DNA of 28,637 nucleotides, from positions 1-28,637 of the forward strand of contig JALOAH010000059.1 of the NCBI GenBank assembly GCA_023228865.1. Reading direction: 5' to 3'. The translations under genes were made by a program, and so were the position numbers. The notes beneath the pieces are model-generated. The model searched no databases and had not been told where the DNA came from. It was given only the letters and a program-made list of their open reading frames with translations. The stretch is from Porticoccaceae bacterium (GTDB lineage: Bacteria > Pseudomonadota > Gammaproteobacteria > Pseudomonadales > Porticoccaceae). Of this stretch, positions 1 to 9,300 are shown piece by piece (the stretch's first letter is position 1; each line of letters starts with the position of its first letter).

Positions 1-122
1 CAGGACGCCGATGGCAACATTACTTGATGGCAAAAAGATCTGGCAGGAAAAATTCATAAACTGAATCTGACCTGACAGACACCTTCTGAAAAGTCGGTAA
101 CTGTCAGATCAGGTCTGAACTA
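1..122. other. Left-edge sequence with an imperfect stem-loop
   Basis: All three plus-strand frames reach a stop within the first 65 bases, so a gene entering from the left could end here, but too little is present to identify it. Positions 67-78 and 101-112 form an inverted repeat matching at 11 of 12 positions (the exception is a G-T pair), with a 22-base loop. It lies about 10 bases beyond the stop of the minus-strand ORF at 123-311, so it could be a transcript end for that strand, but there is no T run. Confidence 0.3.
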
Positions 123-311
123 CTACAGTTTATTGATGTAGATTAGGGGGAATGGGCGTTCCGGTTTGCACTTAATTTGGATGCTCAGTTGCTCCTGATA
201 TCGGGTTTTGTCCTCGGTCGCCGTTTGAGCCTTTAGTTTGAAGATGATTCCCACTAAAACGTGATGTTGCCAGTCAAGGCGTGATTTTCGGGAAATCTGT
301 GGTTTTTCCAT
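123..311 (-). CDS. Small hypothetical protein, 62 aa
   Basis: The product is not recognised. The ORF encodes a basic 62-residue protein with no predicted membrane segment and no motif I can name. It begins 41 bases after the stop of the ribbon-helix-helix gene on the same strand, and both proteins begin Met-Glu-Lys. A weak AGCAGG-like ribosome binding site lies just before the ATG. The position suggests a two-gene unit, perhaps a regulator with a partner such as an antitoxin-toxin pair. That is inference from layout only, and the ORF may be fortuitous. Confidence 0.3.
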   Translation of the reverse strand: MEKPQISRKSRLDWQHHVLVGIIFKLKAQTATEDKTRYQEQLSIQIKCKPERPFPLIYINKL

Positions 312-352
312 AGCCTGCTAAATATTTCGATTAACAGCATTTGGGCTTGAAA

Positions 353-532
353 CTAATCGCTATTGAAGACCTTTTCTTTCCAGTCGGGTCCCAGCGATTG
401 CTCAATGTAGTCACGCATAAACTGGCGAATCTTCTGTGACGGTGTAACGTCCTCCTGGTCACACAATTTTTCAAAGGCTGCTTTTTTTTGGGGGTCAACC
501 AGAACTGTTAACCGGGCAGTGCGTTTTTCCAT
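353..532 (-). CDS. Small ribbon-helix-helix (CopG/Arc-like) DNA-binding protein, 59 aa
   Basis: Translating the minus strand from the ATG at 532 to the TAG at 353 gives a 59-residue protein. It starts MEKRTARLTVLVDPQKKAAF and continues with KLCDQEDVTPSQKIRQFMRD. A basic N-terminal strand with alternating hydrophobic residues (R-L-T-V-L-V), then a helix, a short turn and a second helix beginning T-P-S-Q is the typical ribbon-helix-helix pattern of CopG/Arc/antitoxin regulators, which bind DNA as dimers. Such proteins are often plasmid-copy or toxin-antitoxin regulators, and the 62-aa ORF just downstream could be a partner. The upstream AAAGAG is a modest ribosome binding site. The fold is fairly convincing; the target and role are unknown. 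Confidence 0.65.
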   Translation of the reverse strand: MEKRTARLTVLVDPQKKAAFEKLCDQEDVTPSQKIRQFMRDYIEQSLGPDWKEKVFNSD

Positions 533-601
533 GGTGTTGCTCTTTATTGGCTTAATATTTGTACTTAATAGGTGCTAGTTTGGTTCGTGTGCAGTGTAGC
601 T

Positions 602-633
602 GAACAGAGCCCTTGTCCCCAAGGGTTCTGTTC
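602..633 (-). terminator. Hairpin downstream of pckA
   Basis: Bases 602-615 pair with 620-633 over 14 positions (one G-T pair) around the four-base loop TCCC. The hairpin lies 8 bases past the pckA stop on the minus strand. No T run follows, so it may be a 3'-end stabilising hairpin or a weak terminator rather than a classical intrinsic terminator. Confidence 0.6.
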
Positions 634-641
634 CCGGTTAA

Positions 642-2267
642 TTATTGTGCTGAGTCTGATAAGCACGGGCCTGCACTGGTCAGGGATTTGCCGCTCGGAG
701 TGTCAGTGAATCGTTCGAAATTGGTGATAAACTTATTCGCCAGTGACGTAGCTTTATGCATCCACTCGTTGAGATTGGTGTATGTATTACGTGGGTCAAG
801 CAGGTTGCATTCTACCCCTTCCAAGGCAGTTGGAATCTCAAGGTTGAATAGCGGCAAACAGGTAAAATCAGCCGCCTCAATGGAACCATCCAAAATTGCA
901 TCGATAATGCGGCGGGTGGCTTTGATGGAGATACGATTGCCTGTACCATTCCAGCCAGTGTTGACAAGATAGGCTTGGGCTCCGGATTGCGTCATCCGTT
1001 TTTTTAGCACTTCGGCATACTGGGTCGGGTGCAGGCTCAGGAATGCGGCGCCAAAACAGGCGGAAAATGTCGGTGTGGGTTCAGTGATACCGCGTTCGGT
1101 ACCTGCCAGCTTGGAGGTGTAGCCAGAGAGAAAATAATATTCCGCCTGCTCTTTGCTCAGGCGCGCAACTGGCGGTAATACGCCAAATGCATCAGCGGTC
1201 AGAAAGATCACTTTGGTGGCGTGACCGCCCACCGATGTAGGCTTCACGATGTTCTCGATATGATAAAGCGGGTATGACACGCGGGTGTTCTCGGTTTTGG
1301 AAGCATCGGTATAATCGATATTACCCTCGGTATCTACAACGACGTTCTCCAGCAGAGCGTCCCGCTTGATTGCGGCATAAATCTCCGGTTCTTGTTCCTG
1401 GCTGAGGTTGATGGTTTTGGCGTAGCATCCACCTTCAAAGTTGAAGACGCCGTTATCATCCCAGCCGTGCTCGTCATCGCCAATCAGGGCTCGTTTTGGG
1501 TCTGTGGACAAGGTCGTCTTGCCGGTGCCGGACAAGCCGAAAAAGATTGCTGTTTCACCGTCTTCGCCAACATTGGCAGAGCAATGCATGGAGGCAATAC
1601 CTTTTTGTGGTAGCAGGTAGTTCATGACCGAAAAAATGCCTTTCTTCATTTCACCGCCGTACCAGGTTCCGCCAATTAACTGCATACCTTCGGTCATATT
1701 GAAGGCGACGAAATTTTCGGAATTCAAACCCTGTTCCTTCCAATGAGCGTTCGAGGTCTTGGCGCCGTTCAATACTACAAAGTCAGGCTCAAAGGTCTCC
1801 AATTCGGCTTCCGACGGGCGAATAAACATATTTCTGACAAAGTGAGACTGCCAGGCAACTTCAGTCACAAAGCGCACTTTCAATCGGGTGTCCGGGTTAG
1901 CACCACAAAACAGGTCGTTGACAAACAGTCGCTTGCCGCTGAGCTGCTCACCCACCTGGGCTTTTAGAGATTGCCATACTTCAGGCGTAATCGCCTTATT
2001 GTCATTGGTTCCCTGATCTGACCACCACAGCGTATCGCGGGTGGTATCGTCTTTGACGAAATACTTATCTTTGGGGGAGCGCCCGGTAAAAATGCCGGTG
2101 TCTACAGCTACCGCGCCGCTACTGGTGACGCGACCCGCCTCGTACCCGCTTAGCCCGGGACGGGTTTCCTCCTGAAACAGGACATCGTAGTCAGGGTTGT
2201 AAAGGACTTCCAGAGGGGCGTTTATTCCGTAAATAGAGAGCTGTTCGATAAGCTTGGATTTTGTCAT
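642..2267 (-). CDS. pckA: Phosphoenolpyruvate carboxykinase (ATP)
   Basis: This cytosolic gluconeogenic enzyme converts oxaloacetate and ATP to phosphoenolpyruvate, CO2 and ADP. The 541-residue product has the usual length for the ATP-dependent family. Visible motifs are the substrate-binding TGRSPKDKY near residues 61-69 (Arg63), the P-loop GLSGTGKTT at about 244-252 and the metal-binding LIGDDEHGW at about 261-269. The ATG at 2267 is preceded by GGAGGATAAC, a good ribosome binding site. The gene stands alone on the minus strand, divergent from the sulP fragment, with which it shares a 143-bp upstream region holding a perfect palindrome (2323-2341). A long hairpin follows the stop. The ATP-type P-loop and similarity to bacterial PckA make the call secure. 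Confidence 0.97.
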   Translation of the reverse strand: MTKSKLIEQLSIYGINAPLEVLYNPDYDVLFQEETRPGLSGYEAGRVTSSGAVAVDTGIFTGRSPKDKYFVKDDTTRDTLWWSDQGTNDNKAITPEVWQSLKAQVGEQLSGKRLFVNDLFCGANPDTRLKVRFVTEVAWQSHFVRNMFIRPSEAELETFEPDFVVLNGAKTSNAHWKEQGLNSENFVAFNMTEGMQLIGGTWYGGEMKKGIFSVMNYLLPQKGIASMHCSANVGEDGETAIFFGLSGTGKTTLSTDPKRALIGDDEHGWDDNGVFNFEGGCYAKTINLSQEQEPEIYAAIKRDALLENVVVDTEGNIDYTDASKTENTRVSYPLYHIENIVKPTSVGGHATKVIFLTADAFGVLPPVARLSKEQAEYYFLSGYTSKLAGTERGITEPTPTFSACFGAAFLSLHPTQYAEVLKKRMTQSGAQAYLVNTGWNGTGNRISIKATRRIIDAILDGSIEAADFTCLPLFNLEIPTALEGVECNLLDPRNTYTNLNEWMHKATSLANKFITNFERFTDTPSGKSLTSAGPCLSDSAQ

Positions 2268-2318
2268 CTAGGTTATCCTCCGTTACCTGGGGCGAGATAA
2301 GTGTAAATCAAAGAAGCA

Positions 2319-2346
2319 TTGAATGATAACATTGTTATCATATAAT
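2319..2346 (+). promoter_or_regulatory. Predicted sigma-70 promoter of the sulP fragment with overlapping palindromic operator
   Basis: A perfect -10 hexamer TATAAT lies at 2341-2346. A moderate -35 (TTGAAT, 2319-2324) is 16 bases upstream. The spacer is almost filled by the perfect 19-base palindrome ATGATAACATTGTTATCAT at 2323-2341, which is where a repressor would block polymerase. The palindrome resembles LacI- or GntR-type operators in architecture, but I cannot assign the regulator. It is about 56 bases upstream of the divergent pckA start, so it could also control pckA. Confidence 0.55.
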
Positions 2347-2410
2347 GAGTGTATGCCAAGGTTCGAGATATCGAAAAACCTCAATCTTCCGGGTCTTTAG
2401 GAGAAAACCA

Positions 2411-2740
2411 ATGTCTCATCGACAGCACTTATTTTCTTTGCGGGTGGGGCATGCTCTTAGGGAGGTGTTAGCTGAGGGGTATGGTCGAAAATGCCTAGTT
2501 AACGACCTAATTGCTGGTGCGACGGTGGGCGTCATTGCCATTCCGCTGGCAATGGCGTTGGCGATTGCCAGCGGTGTACCGCCACAATACGGCCTGTATA
2601 CAGCGATCATTGCGGGTGCAATTATTGCGCTGACCGGTGGCAGTCGCTACAGCATCTCAGGACCAACTGCGGCGTTTGTGGTGATTCTGCATCCGTTGAC
2701 ATCCCTGTACGGCTTGGCGGGGTTGTTGTTGGCAAATTAA
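2411..2740 (+). pseudogene. Truncated SulP-family anion permease (N-terminal fragment, 109 aa)
   Basis: The fragment matches the start of SulP/SLC26 sulfate or dicarboxylate permeases. It has a short cytosolic leader, then [20 protein letters not shown] (first membrane segment), [16 protein letters not shown] and the conserved [18 protein letters not shown]. It ends at a TAA after GLAGLLLAN. Intact members have 500 or more residues, with ten or more membrane segments and often a C-terminal STAS domain; none of that remains. The preferred start at 2411 has AGGAGA seven bases upstream; an upstream in-frame start at 2345 lacks one. Promoter, operator and ribosome binding site look intact, which suggests recent loss of the 3' part. 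Function as a transporter is unlikely. Confidence 0.75.
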
Positions 2741-3114
2741 GGGGTCAAACCCCTTTCTCCTTAGTGGATACCTTCTGGTAACTCAGGAGCTCCCGTTTCG
2801 TTAACCAGCACTGGTTAATGGCAAGCCTGAAAACCCTGGCCATTGGCGGTGTTGCGGCCATTCTTGCCTACGTTGTGAGGATGCTTTTAAAAGGTGTGGG
2901 GTAGCCAGGTGCAGAGGGGATAAACCAAAAATCACGCCGTTGGCTGCGGCGAATACAATTATTTCGGGCTGACGGATTATGGCCAATTACCAGCTATTGG
3001 CCGCAGCCATCAATGCTGTCGCCGCGCAGCAGTTCAGCTCAGCAGGGATTTACGGGGTATGCGCTGTATACTGCATAAATGCTAAGATGTCAGGTTTTTA
3101 CGGCACTCAAAACC
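2741..3114. other. Gene-poor gap after the truncated permease
   Basis: No convincing gene is visible and I cannot recognise the missing sulP sequence in any frame. Two inverted repeats stand out: the palindrome TTAACCAG-CA-CTGGTTAA at 2801-2818, and GGCCAAT/ATTGGCC at 2981-2987 and 2996-3002. A 28-codon hydrophobic ORF starts at 2818 ([20 protein letters not shown], then eight more residues) without a ribosome binding site. The stretch may be deletion or recombination debris. Confidence 0.4.
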
Positions 3115-4821
3115 ATGGTAGAGCATCTCGCACAAATCCTCCTGCTTCTGGCTGTAGCTATTGCCGTCGTGGTTACGTTTCAGCGCCTCCGGGTGCCGAC
3201 CAGTCTGGGGTATTTGCTGGTGGGTGTGATTCTTGGGCCATACACGCTGGGCCCGACGGTCTCGATACCGGAATTCGAAACCCTCGCCGAATTCGGTGTT
3301 GTCTTTCTACTGTTCACGATTGGCCTCAATTTCTCCCTGCCGCAACTGCAGGCACTGCGGCATCAGGTATTCGGGCTGGGAACCGGGCAGGTCGTATTTA
3401 CAACCCTGCTCGTTGGCATCATTCTATGGTTCGCAGGGCTTTCTGTGGCGGTCGCGTTCGTGTTCGGTGCCGTTTTCGCCCAGTCCTCTACCACTGTGAT
3501 TGCAAGTATCCTGAAGGAGCGGGGTGAGGAGAGCACCCAGCACGGCCGCCTCGGGGTTGCGATGTCTGTTTTCCAGGACGTTACTGCCGTTCCTTTTATT
3601 GTGATCATACCCGTGCTGGGCACTTCGGTGACTGCCGGAGTGCTGGCAGGCACTTTGGGGTGGGCGCTTGCGAAAGCCGTTCTCGCCCTCGCTCTGGTAT
3701 TCATTGCCGGTCGCTGGCTGCTGCGCCCGTTATTTCATCTCATTTCCGAGCACCGTTCTCTCGAAATGTTCACATTGGCAGTATTGCTTATCGCCCTGCT
3801 CGCAGCATGGACCACCAACAGTCTCGGGCTGTCGCTGGCATTCGGGGCATTTCTGGCCGGAATGATGCTGGGCGAAACGGAGTTCCGTCACCAGGTGGAG
3901 TCGAGTATACGTCCGTTCCGCGACGTGCTGCTGGGTTTGTTTTTTATCGGGATCGGCATGCGCTTTGACCCCGCCGCGATTCCGCCAATCTGGCATTGGG
4001 CTCTGCTCGGCATGTTGCTCATCCTGGCAAGCAAGATACTGATCGTCGCGGTCATGGTGCGCAGGGCAGGGATTGACACCAGGGTGGCGTTGCGCACCAG
4101 TTTACTACTGAGCGTCGGTGGTGAATTCGGCCTTGCTCTCATTGCCATTGCGCTGGATTCTGAGGTGATCGGAATGCAGGAGGGACAGGTTCTGATAACC
4201 TCGGTGTTGCTTTCGATGATCGCGGGTGCTGTTCTGATTCGCTTTAATGGTGCCATTGCGTCCCACCTGGTTCGCGCCCCGCGCATGGAGACGAGCGATA
4301 GCCCCGAGTTGCTGGAAGTGGCGGAACAGCAGGTTGTGATCGGCGGTTATGGCCGTGTAGGCCACACCATTGCCGTGTTGCTGCACTCAAGCGATATTCC
4401 TTTCGTGGCCTTTGACACCGATCCGAAACGGGTTGAACAGGGAAGGGCGGATGGTCACTCTGTGCATTATGGTGATATCTCCGATCCGGAACTGCTGGCA
4501 GCCATTCATGTCGAGCACGCATCCCTGATCGTCATTACCGTTGACGGTTCCGCGTCAGCCTTGCGCGCCCTTTCATATTTACGCAGGACTTGCCCGCAGG
4601 TGCCGGTGATCGCGCGGGCGCGAGATCTCGAAACCAGTGCACAGCTGCTTGAAGCCGGCGCGATTCACGCCTATCCGGAAACCATTGAAGCGAGCCTGCG
4701 CCTCGGGGCATCGGCGCTGCAGATACTTCAGGTACCCTCTGTCGATATCGATGAGGTGATCCAGGGCGTGAGGGACTGGGGCTATAAACCCGTGATGGAA
4801 GATGGGCGCGACAAGCAGTAA
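3115..4821 (+). CDS. CPA2-family K+/H+ antiporter with Rossmann (TrkA-N/RCK) domain, KefB/YbaL-like
   Basis: The product is a 568-residue inner-membrane cation/proton antiporter. The N-terminal 390 residues carry about twelve hydrophobic segments of the Na_H_exchanger fold, including GYLLVGVILGPYTLG (about 32-46) and the conserved VFQDVTAVPF (about 152-161), whose Asp is in the transport region. The C-terminal part begins with a dinucleotide-binding VVIGGYGRVG loop (GGYGRVG at about 410-416), followed by the FDTDP strand end, a TrkA-N/RCK module that gates such transporters. The ATG at 3115 was chosen over the upstream ATG at 3079 because family members begin near this hydrophobic segment; neither start has a strong ribosome binding site. 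It appears monocistronic, and a 7-bp hairpin follows the stop. Likely role: K+ efflux and pH or electrophile protection; substrate not certain. Confidence 0.88.
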   Translation: MVEHLAQILLLLAVAIAVVVTFQRLRVPTSLGYLLVGVILGPYTLGPTVSIPEFETLAEFGVVFLLFTIGLNFSLPQLQALRHQVFGLGTGQVVFTTLLVGIILWFAGLSVAVAFVFGAVFAQSSTTVIASILKERGEESTQHGRLGVAMSVFQDVTAVPFIVIIPVLGTSVTAGVLAGTLGWALAKAVLALALVFIAGRWLLRPLFHLISEHRSLEMFTLAVLLIALLAAWTTNSLGLSLAFGAFLAGMMLGETEFRHQVESSIRPFRDVLLGLFFIGIGMRFDPAAIPPIWHWALLGMLLILASKILIVAVMVRRAGIDTRVALRTSLLLSVGGEFGLALIAIALDSEVIGMQEGQVLITSVLLSMIAGAVLIRFNGAIASHLVRAPRMETSDSPELLEVAEQQVVIGGYGRVGHTIAVLLHSSDIPFVAFDTDPKRVEQGRADGHSVHYGDISDPELLAAIHVEHASLIVITVDGSASALRALSYLRRTCPQVPVIARARDLETSAQLLEAGAIHAYPETIEASLRLGASALQILQVPSVDIDEVIQGVRDWGYKPVMEDGRDKQ

Positions 4822-4826
4822 AACGC

Positions 4827-4844
4827 GACTGGCTCCTGCCAGTC
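4827..4844 (+). terminator. Short hairpin after the antiporter gene
   Basis: GACTGGC (4827-4833) and GCCAGTC (4838-4844) form a perfect 7-bp stem with a TCCT loop five bases past the stop codon. There is no T run, so termination strength is uncertain. Confidence 0.4.
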
Positions 4845-5198
4845 AACCCTGGTGTGCCGGTTGTTCGCCGAAAGCCGGGCCATGGTTGTGCTGTCTGTGG
4901 CGACAGGTCCGGATGAGGCTTTGCCGCCACTGCAAAAAGACCGTGAATTTCACTGTGAAAGAGCGCTGCTCCCACTGTAGAAAATGTCACCCTCCTCTTA
5001 TATACTGCCGCTTTAAATATGTTCGTATTTATGCCGGCGCAATGGACAAGGGATATTCAGCAGGTTGTTGAAAAGTCTAGACGAGGCAGGCCGCGTCGCC
5101 AGCTTTTTAACAAGCTGCGATGACAGTCCCAAGCGAGGCCTGCTGATAGAGCCGAACAAAATAACACCGGCCAAATCCTACAGGCAGCAAGGAGAACA
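4845..5198. other. Intergenic stretch with a cysteine-rich ORF of doubtful status
   Basis: From 4913 the plus strand encodes MRLCRHCKKTVNFTVKERC followed by S-H-C-R-K-C, with paired CxxC motifs like a zinc ribbon. In another frame just upstream lies a further C-A-V-C-G. The reading frame runs on to 5071 through sequence that looks non-coding, and no ribosome binding site is seen. It could be a decayed or frameshifted zinc-ribbon protein, or chance. The rest holds an inverted repeat (5061-5117) and the leader of the RND operon. Confidence 0.3.
5061..5117. repeat. Inverted repeat upstream of the RND operon
   Basis: CAGGTTGTTGAAAAG (5061-5075) and CTTTTTAACAAGCTG (5103-5117) are complementary at 13 of 15 positions, with 27 bases between. 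The right arm also carries its own small stem (CAGCTT/AAGCTG). The arms resemble the ends of a miniature element, or they could be a long operator for the TetR protein encoded at the end of the operon; the sequence cannot decide. Confidence 0.4.
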
Positions 5199-6365
5199 AT
5201 GAGAACTCGTATTTCAAAGGCGCGACTCGGTGCAGTCGCCGCGCTATGGCTGATGGGCGCAGCCCTCATCCTGCCTGGCTGCAGCAAGCCAGAACCAACA
5301 CCGGCATTTTCCCCTCCACTGGTCAACGTCGTCACGGTGGCTGAAACACGGGTTCCCATGAATTTCGCCTACACGGCGCGAGTCCGTGGCGAGCGGGAAA
5401 TCGAAATACGCGCCCGCGTCTCGGGGATTCTCGAAAAACGCTTCTACGTTGAGGGATCAGAAGTCGAGGCCGGTCAGTTGCTGTTCCGGATCGATCCGCA
5501 ACCCCTGGCCGCCGCCGTTCAAAGCGCTGAAGGCCGGTTGGCCATGGAGAAGGCAAAGCTGGTTGAGACCGAGCAGCAGCTCGAGCGCATCGCCCAGCTC
5601 CAGGAACGCGGCATCGTGGCGCGCCGCGACCGGGATCTCGCCGAAGCGGCATTCGCCAGCGCCAAGGCCGGCGTCCAGACAGCGAGCGCCGATCTGGTGG
5701 CGGCCAAGCTCAATCTCACTTATAGCGATGTACGCGCGCCCATCAGCGGCATCACCGGTCGCGAAGCCCGCTCAGAGGGCAGCCTGGTTAAGCCGGACGA
5801 CGACTCCAGCCTTCTCACCACCATCACCCAGTCAGATCAGCTGTTCGTGGAATTCACCATGCCCGAGTCCGAGGCTCGCACAGTACGGGACGCCTTGGCG
5901 GAAAAAGCCGATGCAGTGATCGTGCGGCTCCAGCCCGCCGGAGGTGAGCTATTGTCGAGCCCGGCAAAAATCACTTTCGTCGATGCCCGGGTGGATAGCG
6001 ACAGCGGTACCGTCAAAGTGCGCGCCACGTTCCGAAACTCCGGCAAGCACCTGGCTCCCGGCCAATTCGTGCGCGCGCAACTGGAGGGCCTGCACAGCCC
6101 GCCGGGTCTCTACGTGCCTGCCCGCGCCGTGCTGTACGGCGCCGACGGGCCTTTTGTCTGGAAAGTGGATCAGCAAAACCTGGTGCATTTCACCCCGGTG
6201 CGTTTTTCGCCCGGGTTTCGTGACCTTCTGCGCATCGATGAAGGCCTGAGCGCGGGGGATCGTGTGGTGGTTGACGGCGTGCTCAAGGTGGCGCCGGAGA
6301 GCCCGGTGGATGCGCAAACCGTCGATATTTGGGCGAGACCGGAAAATGTCGGAATCACGCCATGA
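5199..6365 (+). CDS. RND efflux periplasmic adaptor (MexA/AcrA-like lipoprotein)
   Basis: This membrane-fusion protein links an RND pump to an outer-membrane channel. The 388-residue precursor has a lipoprotein signal ending LILPGC (lipidated Cys28). It continues with the beta-barrel and lipoyl half-motif ARVSGILEKRFYVEGSEVEAG (about residues 71-91) with FRIDP, a coiled-coil hairpin (about 105-170) containing QLQERGIVARRD, the second lipoyl half SDVRAPISGITG, and a C-terminal barrel with LAPGQFVRAQLEG. The start at 5199 has AAGGAG seven bases upstream. Its TGA overlaps the ATG of the pump gene (ATGA, 6362-6365), so the two are translationally coupled. No outer-membrane channel gene is nearby, so a TolC-like protein would be supplied from elsewhere. 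Family is certain; exported substrates are unknown. Confidence 0.95.
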   Translation: MRTRISKARLGAVAALWLMGAALILPGCSKPEPTPAFSPPLVNVVTVAETRVPMNFAYTARVRGEREIEIRARVSGILEKRFYVEGSEVEAGQLLFRIDPQPLAAAVQSAEGRLAMEKAKLVETEQQLERIAQLQERGIVARRDRDLAEAAFASAKAGVQTASADLVAAKLNLTYSDVRAPISGITGREARSEGSLVKPDDDSSLLTTITQSDQLFVEFTMPESEARTVRDALAEKADAVIVRLQPAGGELLSSPAKITFVDARVDSDSGTVKVRATFRNSGKHLAPGQFVRAQLEGLHSPPGLYVPARAVLYGADGPFVWKVDQQNLVHFTPVRFSPGFRDLLRIDEGLSAGDRVVVDGVLKVAPESPVDAQTVDIWARPENVGITP

Positions 6366-9300
6366 TCTCGCGAACCTTTATTGACAGGCCGTTGCTGGCC
6401 TGCGTGCTTTCGGGCTTCATCCTCATCGCCGGTCTGGTGGCGTTGCCCAACCTCAAAGTCTCCCTGTATCCCGATATTCTGCCGCCCATGGTGGACGTCT
6501 CCACATCCTATCCGGGCGCCAGTCCCGAAGTGGTGGCGGAAACCGTTTCCGCTCCCCTGGAACAACAGATCAACGGCACCGAGGGCATGATTTACCAGCG
6601 CTCCGCCGCCACGCCCAACGGCAGCGCCCAGACCGTCGTCACCTTTGCTGTTGGCAGCGATGCCGATCAGGCTGTCATCAATGTCCAGAACCGTGTTCAG
6701 GCCGCGCTGCCGCTACTGCCTGAAGAAGCCCGCCGCCAGGGTGTGACGGTGCGCAAACTCAATTGGACAGCGGTCTCCTACATCGGCTTTTATTCGCCGG
6801 ACGGGCGCTACGACGCTAATTTCGTTTCCAATTTCGTCCAGCTCAATGTGATCGATGAATTGCGCCGCATCCCTGGCATCGCCGCGGTGGATACCTACGG
6901 GGCGAGGGAATATTCAATTCGTATCTGGCTGCAGCCGGACAAACTTGCACAGCTCGGTTTGTCGCCCATGGATGTGGCGCAGGCTGTTCGGGAGCAAAAC
7001 TCCCAGTTTGCCACGGGTCGCACCGGCGACGAACCCCTGGATGAATACACGGACCAGGCCTTCAATATCGTGGCTTTGGGTCGCCTTTCCACGCCCGCGG
7101 AGTTCGAGAAGATCATTGTGCGCGCCGATGACGACGGCACTATCGTGCTGCTCCGGGACGTCGCTCGCGTCGAACTGGGTGCCCGCGACTACAGCATGAC
7201 CAGTGTGCAGAACGGCAAGCCCGCCATCGCCATCGGTATCTTTCCCCAGCACGGCGCCAACGTCATCGAAATATCCGACGCGGTGCGCGCAATACTGGAT
7301 AGCCTCAGCAAGGACTATCCTGAAGGACTCAAGAGCGAAATCCTCTTCGATACCAGCGACTTCGTCCGTGTCGCCATCACTGAAGTGATCAAAACCCTGA
7401 TCGAAGCGGTGGTGTTGGTTTTTCTGGTGGTTTTCATTTTCCTGCAGAACTGGCGCGCCACGCTGATTCCCTGCCTTGCCGTGCCGGTGTCATTGATGGG
7501 CGCGCTGGCGGGCATGCTGGCAACGGGGGTCAACATCAACCTGACAACCCTGTTTGCCATGGTGCTGTCCATCGGTATCGTGGTCGACGATGCCATTGTC
7601 GTGCTGGAGAACGTCGAGCGCCACATGCGCACCAGTGGCGTCAGTGCCAAGGTGGCCACGCAGCGGGCGATGAAGGAAGTCACCGGCCCGCTGATTGCCA
7701 TAGTCCTGGTGCTGACAGCGGTATTTCTGCCGGTGGCCTTCCTCGGTGGTCTCGTGGGTGAAATGTACCGGCAGTTCGCCCTCACCATTTCCATGTCGGT
7801 GATCGTGTCGGGCTTCGTCGCCCTGACATTGACCCCGGCGCTCTGTGCCCTGTTGCTCAAGCCCCACACCGAAACGGTGTCGGGCAATGCCCTGGGCGCC
7901 CGCTTTCGTGTCTGGTTCGAGCGCGCAACCCTGCGCTATTCACAGGGTGCGGCTTTCTTCATCCGCCACAGTCTGCTGGCGCTGCTGTTGCTCGCGGCCA
8001 TGGTGGCAGCCATCTGGCAGCTCAATGGTGTTTTGCCCACATCCTTGGTTCCAGAGGAAGATCAGGGCTATGTGATCGGACTGCCTTTTCTGCCGCCCGC
8101 CTCATCATCGAAGCGCACCGATACGGTGATGATGGAAATCGACAGATCCTTCCGCGACCACCCTGCGGTATTTCAGACCTTTGGTTTCGGCAATACGGAT
8201 CCCTACACCTTCCTTGCCCGGCCGGGTACCGGTTTTTCCTTTATTACCCTCAAGCCCTGGGATGAGCGCACCGAACCAGAGTTGCAGGCGCCAGCCCTGG
8301 TCAATGAGGTCAATGCCCTCAATGACACCGTCAAGGACGCCCTGGTGTTCGGCACACCGCCGCCACCCATCGAGGGACTCTCGGCAACCGGCGGTTTCGA
8401 GGGCTTTGTGCAGTCCCGCAAAGGCACCGACTACAAGGCGCTTGAAGCCGCCACCGCCAGGCTTGTCGCCGCGGCGGCGGAACGCCCGGAAGTTGTCGGG
8501 GTGTTCACCAGCTTCACTGCGCAGGTGCCGCAGATTCGCTTCAATGTTAACCGCGAACAGGCCAAGCTGCTCGGCGTCAATATCGACGATGTCTTCTCAA
8601 CCCTGCAGAGCACCTTTGGCGCCTACTACGTCAATGACTTCAACATGGTGGGGCGCGTCTACCGGGTACATATGCAGGCGGATGCATCCTACCGCACCTA
8701 TCCGGAAGATCTGCGCAATGTCTATGTCCGCAGTCGCGGCGGCGAAGCAATTCCGGTCACCGCCATCGCCGAAATCGAAATGGTCACCGGGCCAGATCTG
8801 GTGGAGCGTTTCAACACCTATCCCGCAGCGCGCATCCTCGGGGCGCCGGCAGAGGGATACAGCTCCGGGCAGGCACTTGCCGTCATGGACGAACTTGCCA
8901 GGGATCATCTCCCTGAAGGTTATACCCTGGCATGGAATGCTCAGGCCTATCTGGAGCAGCAGACGACCAGTAACACCGCTGGCCTGTTCCTCATGGGCAT
9001 GCTGATGGTATTCCTTATTCTGGCCGCCCAATACGAGCGTCTCAGCCTGCCCTTTGCGGTGATTCTGTCGGTGCCTTTTGCGGTTTTTGGCGCCCTCCTG
9101 GCTACCTGGGCGCGCGGGCTGCACAACGATCTCTATCTGCAGATCGGCTTGATCACCCTGATCGGCCTCGCTGCCAAGAACGCCATCCTCATCGTCGAGT
9201 TTGCCGCCACGCGGGTCAAGGAGGGCGTCGCCATCGCCGACGCGGCTATCGAGGCCGCGCGCTTGCGTTTCCGGCCGATCCTGATGACTTCCCTTGCCTT

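Noticed and set aside
2345..2410. Upstream start for the SulP fragment
   Set aside because: It overlaps the promoter region, lacks a ribosome binding site and would add a basic leader not seen in the family.
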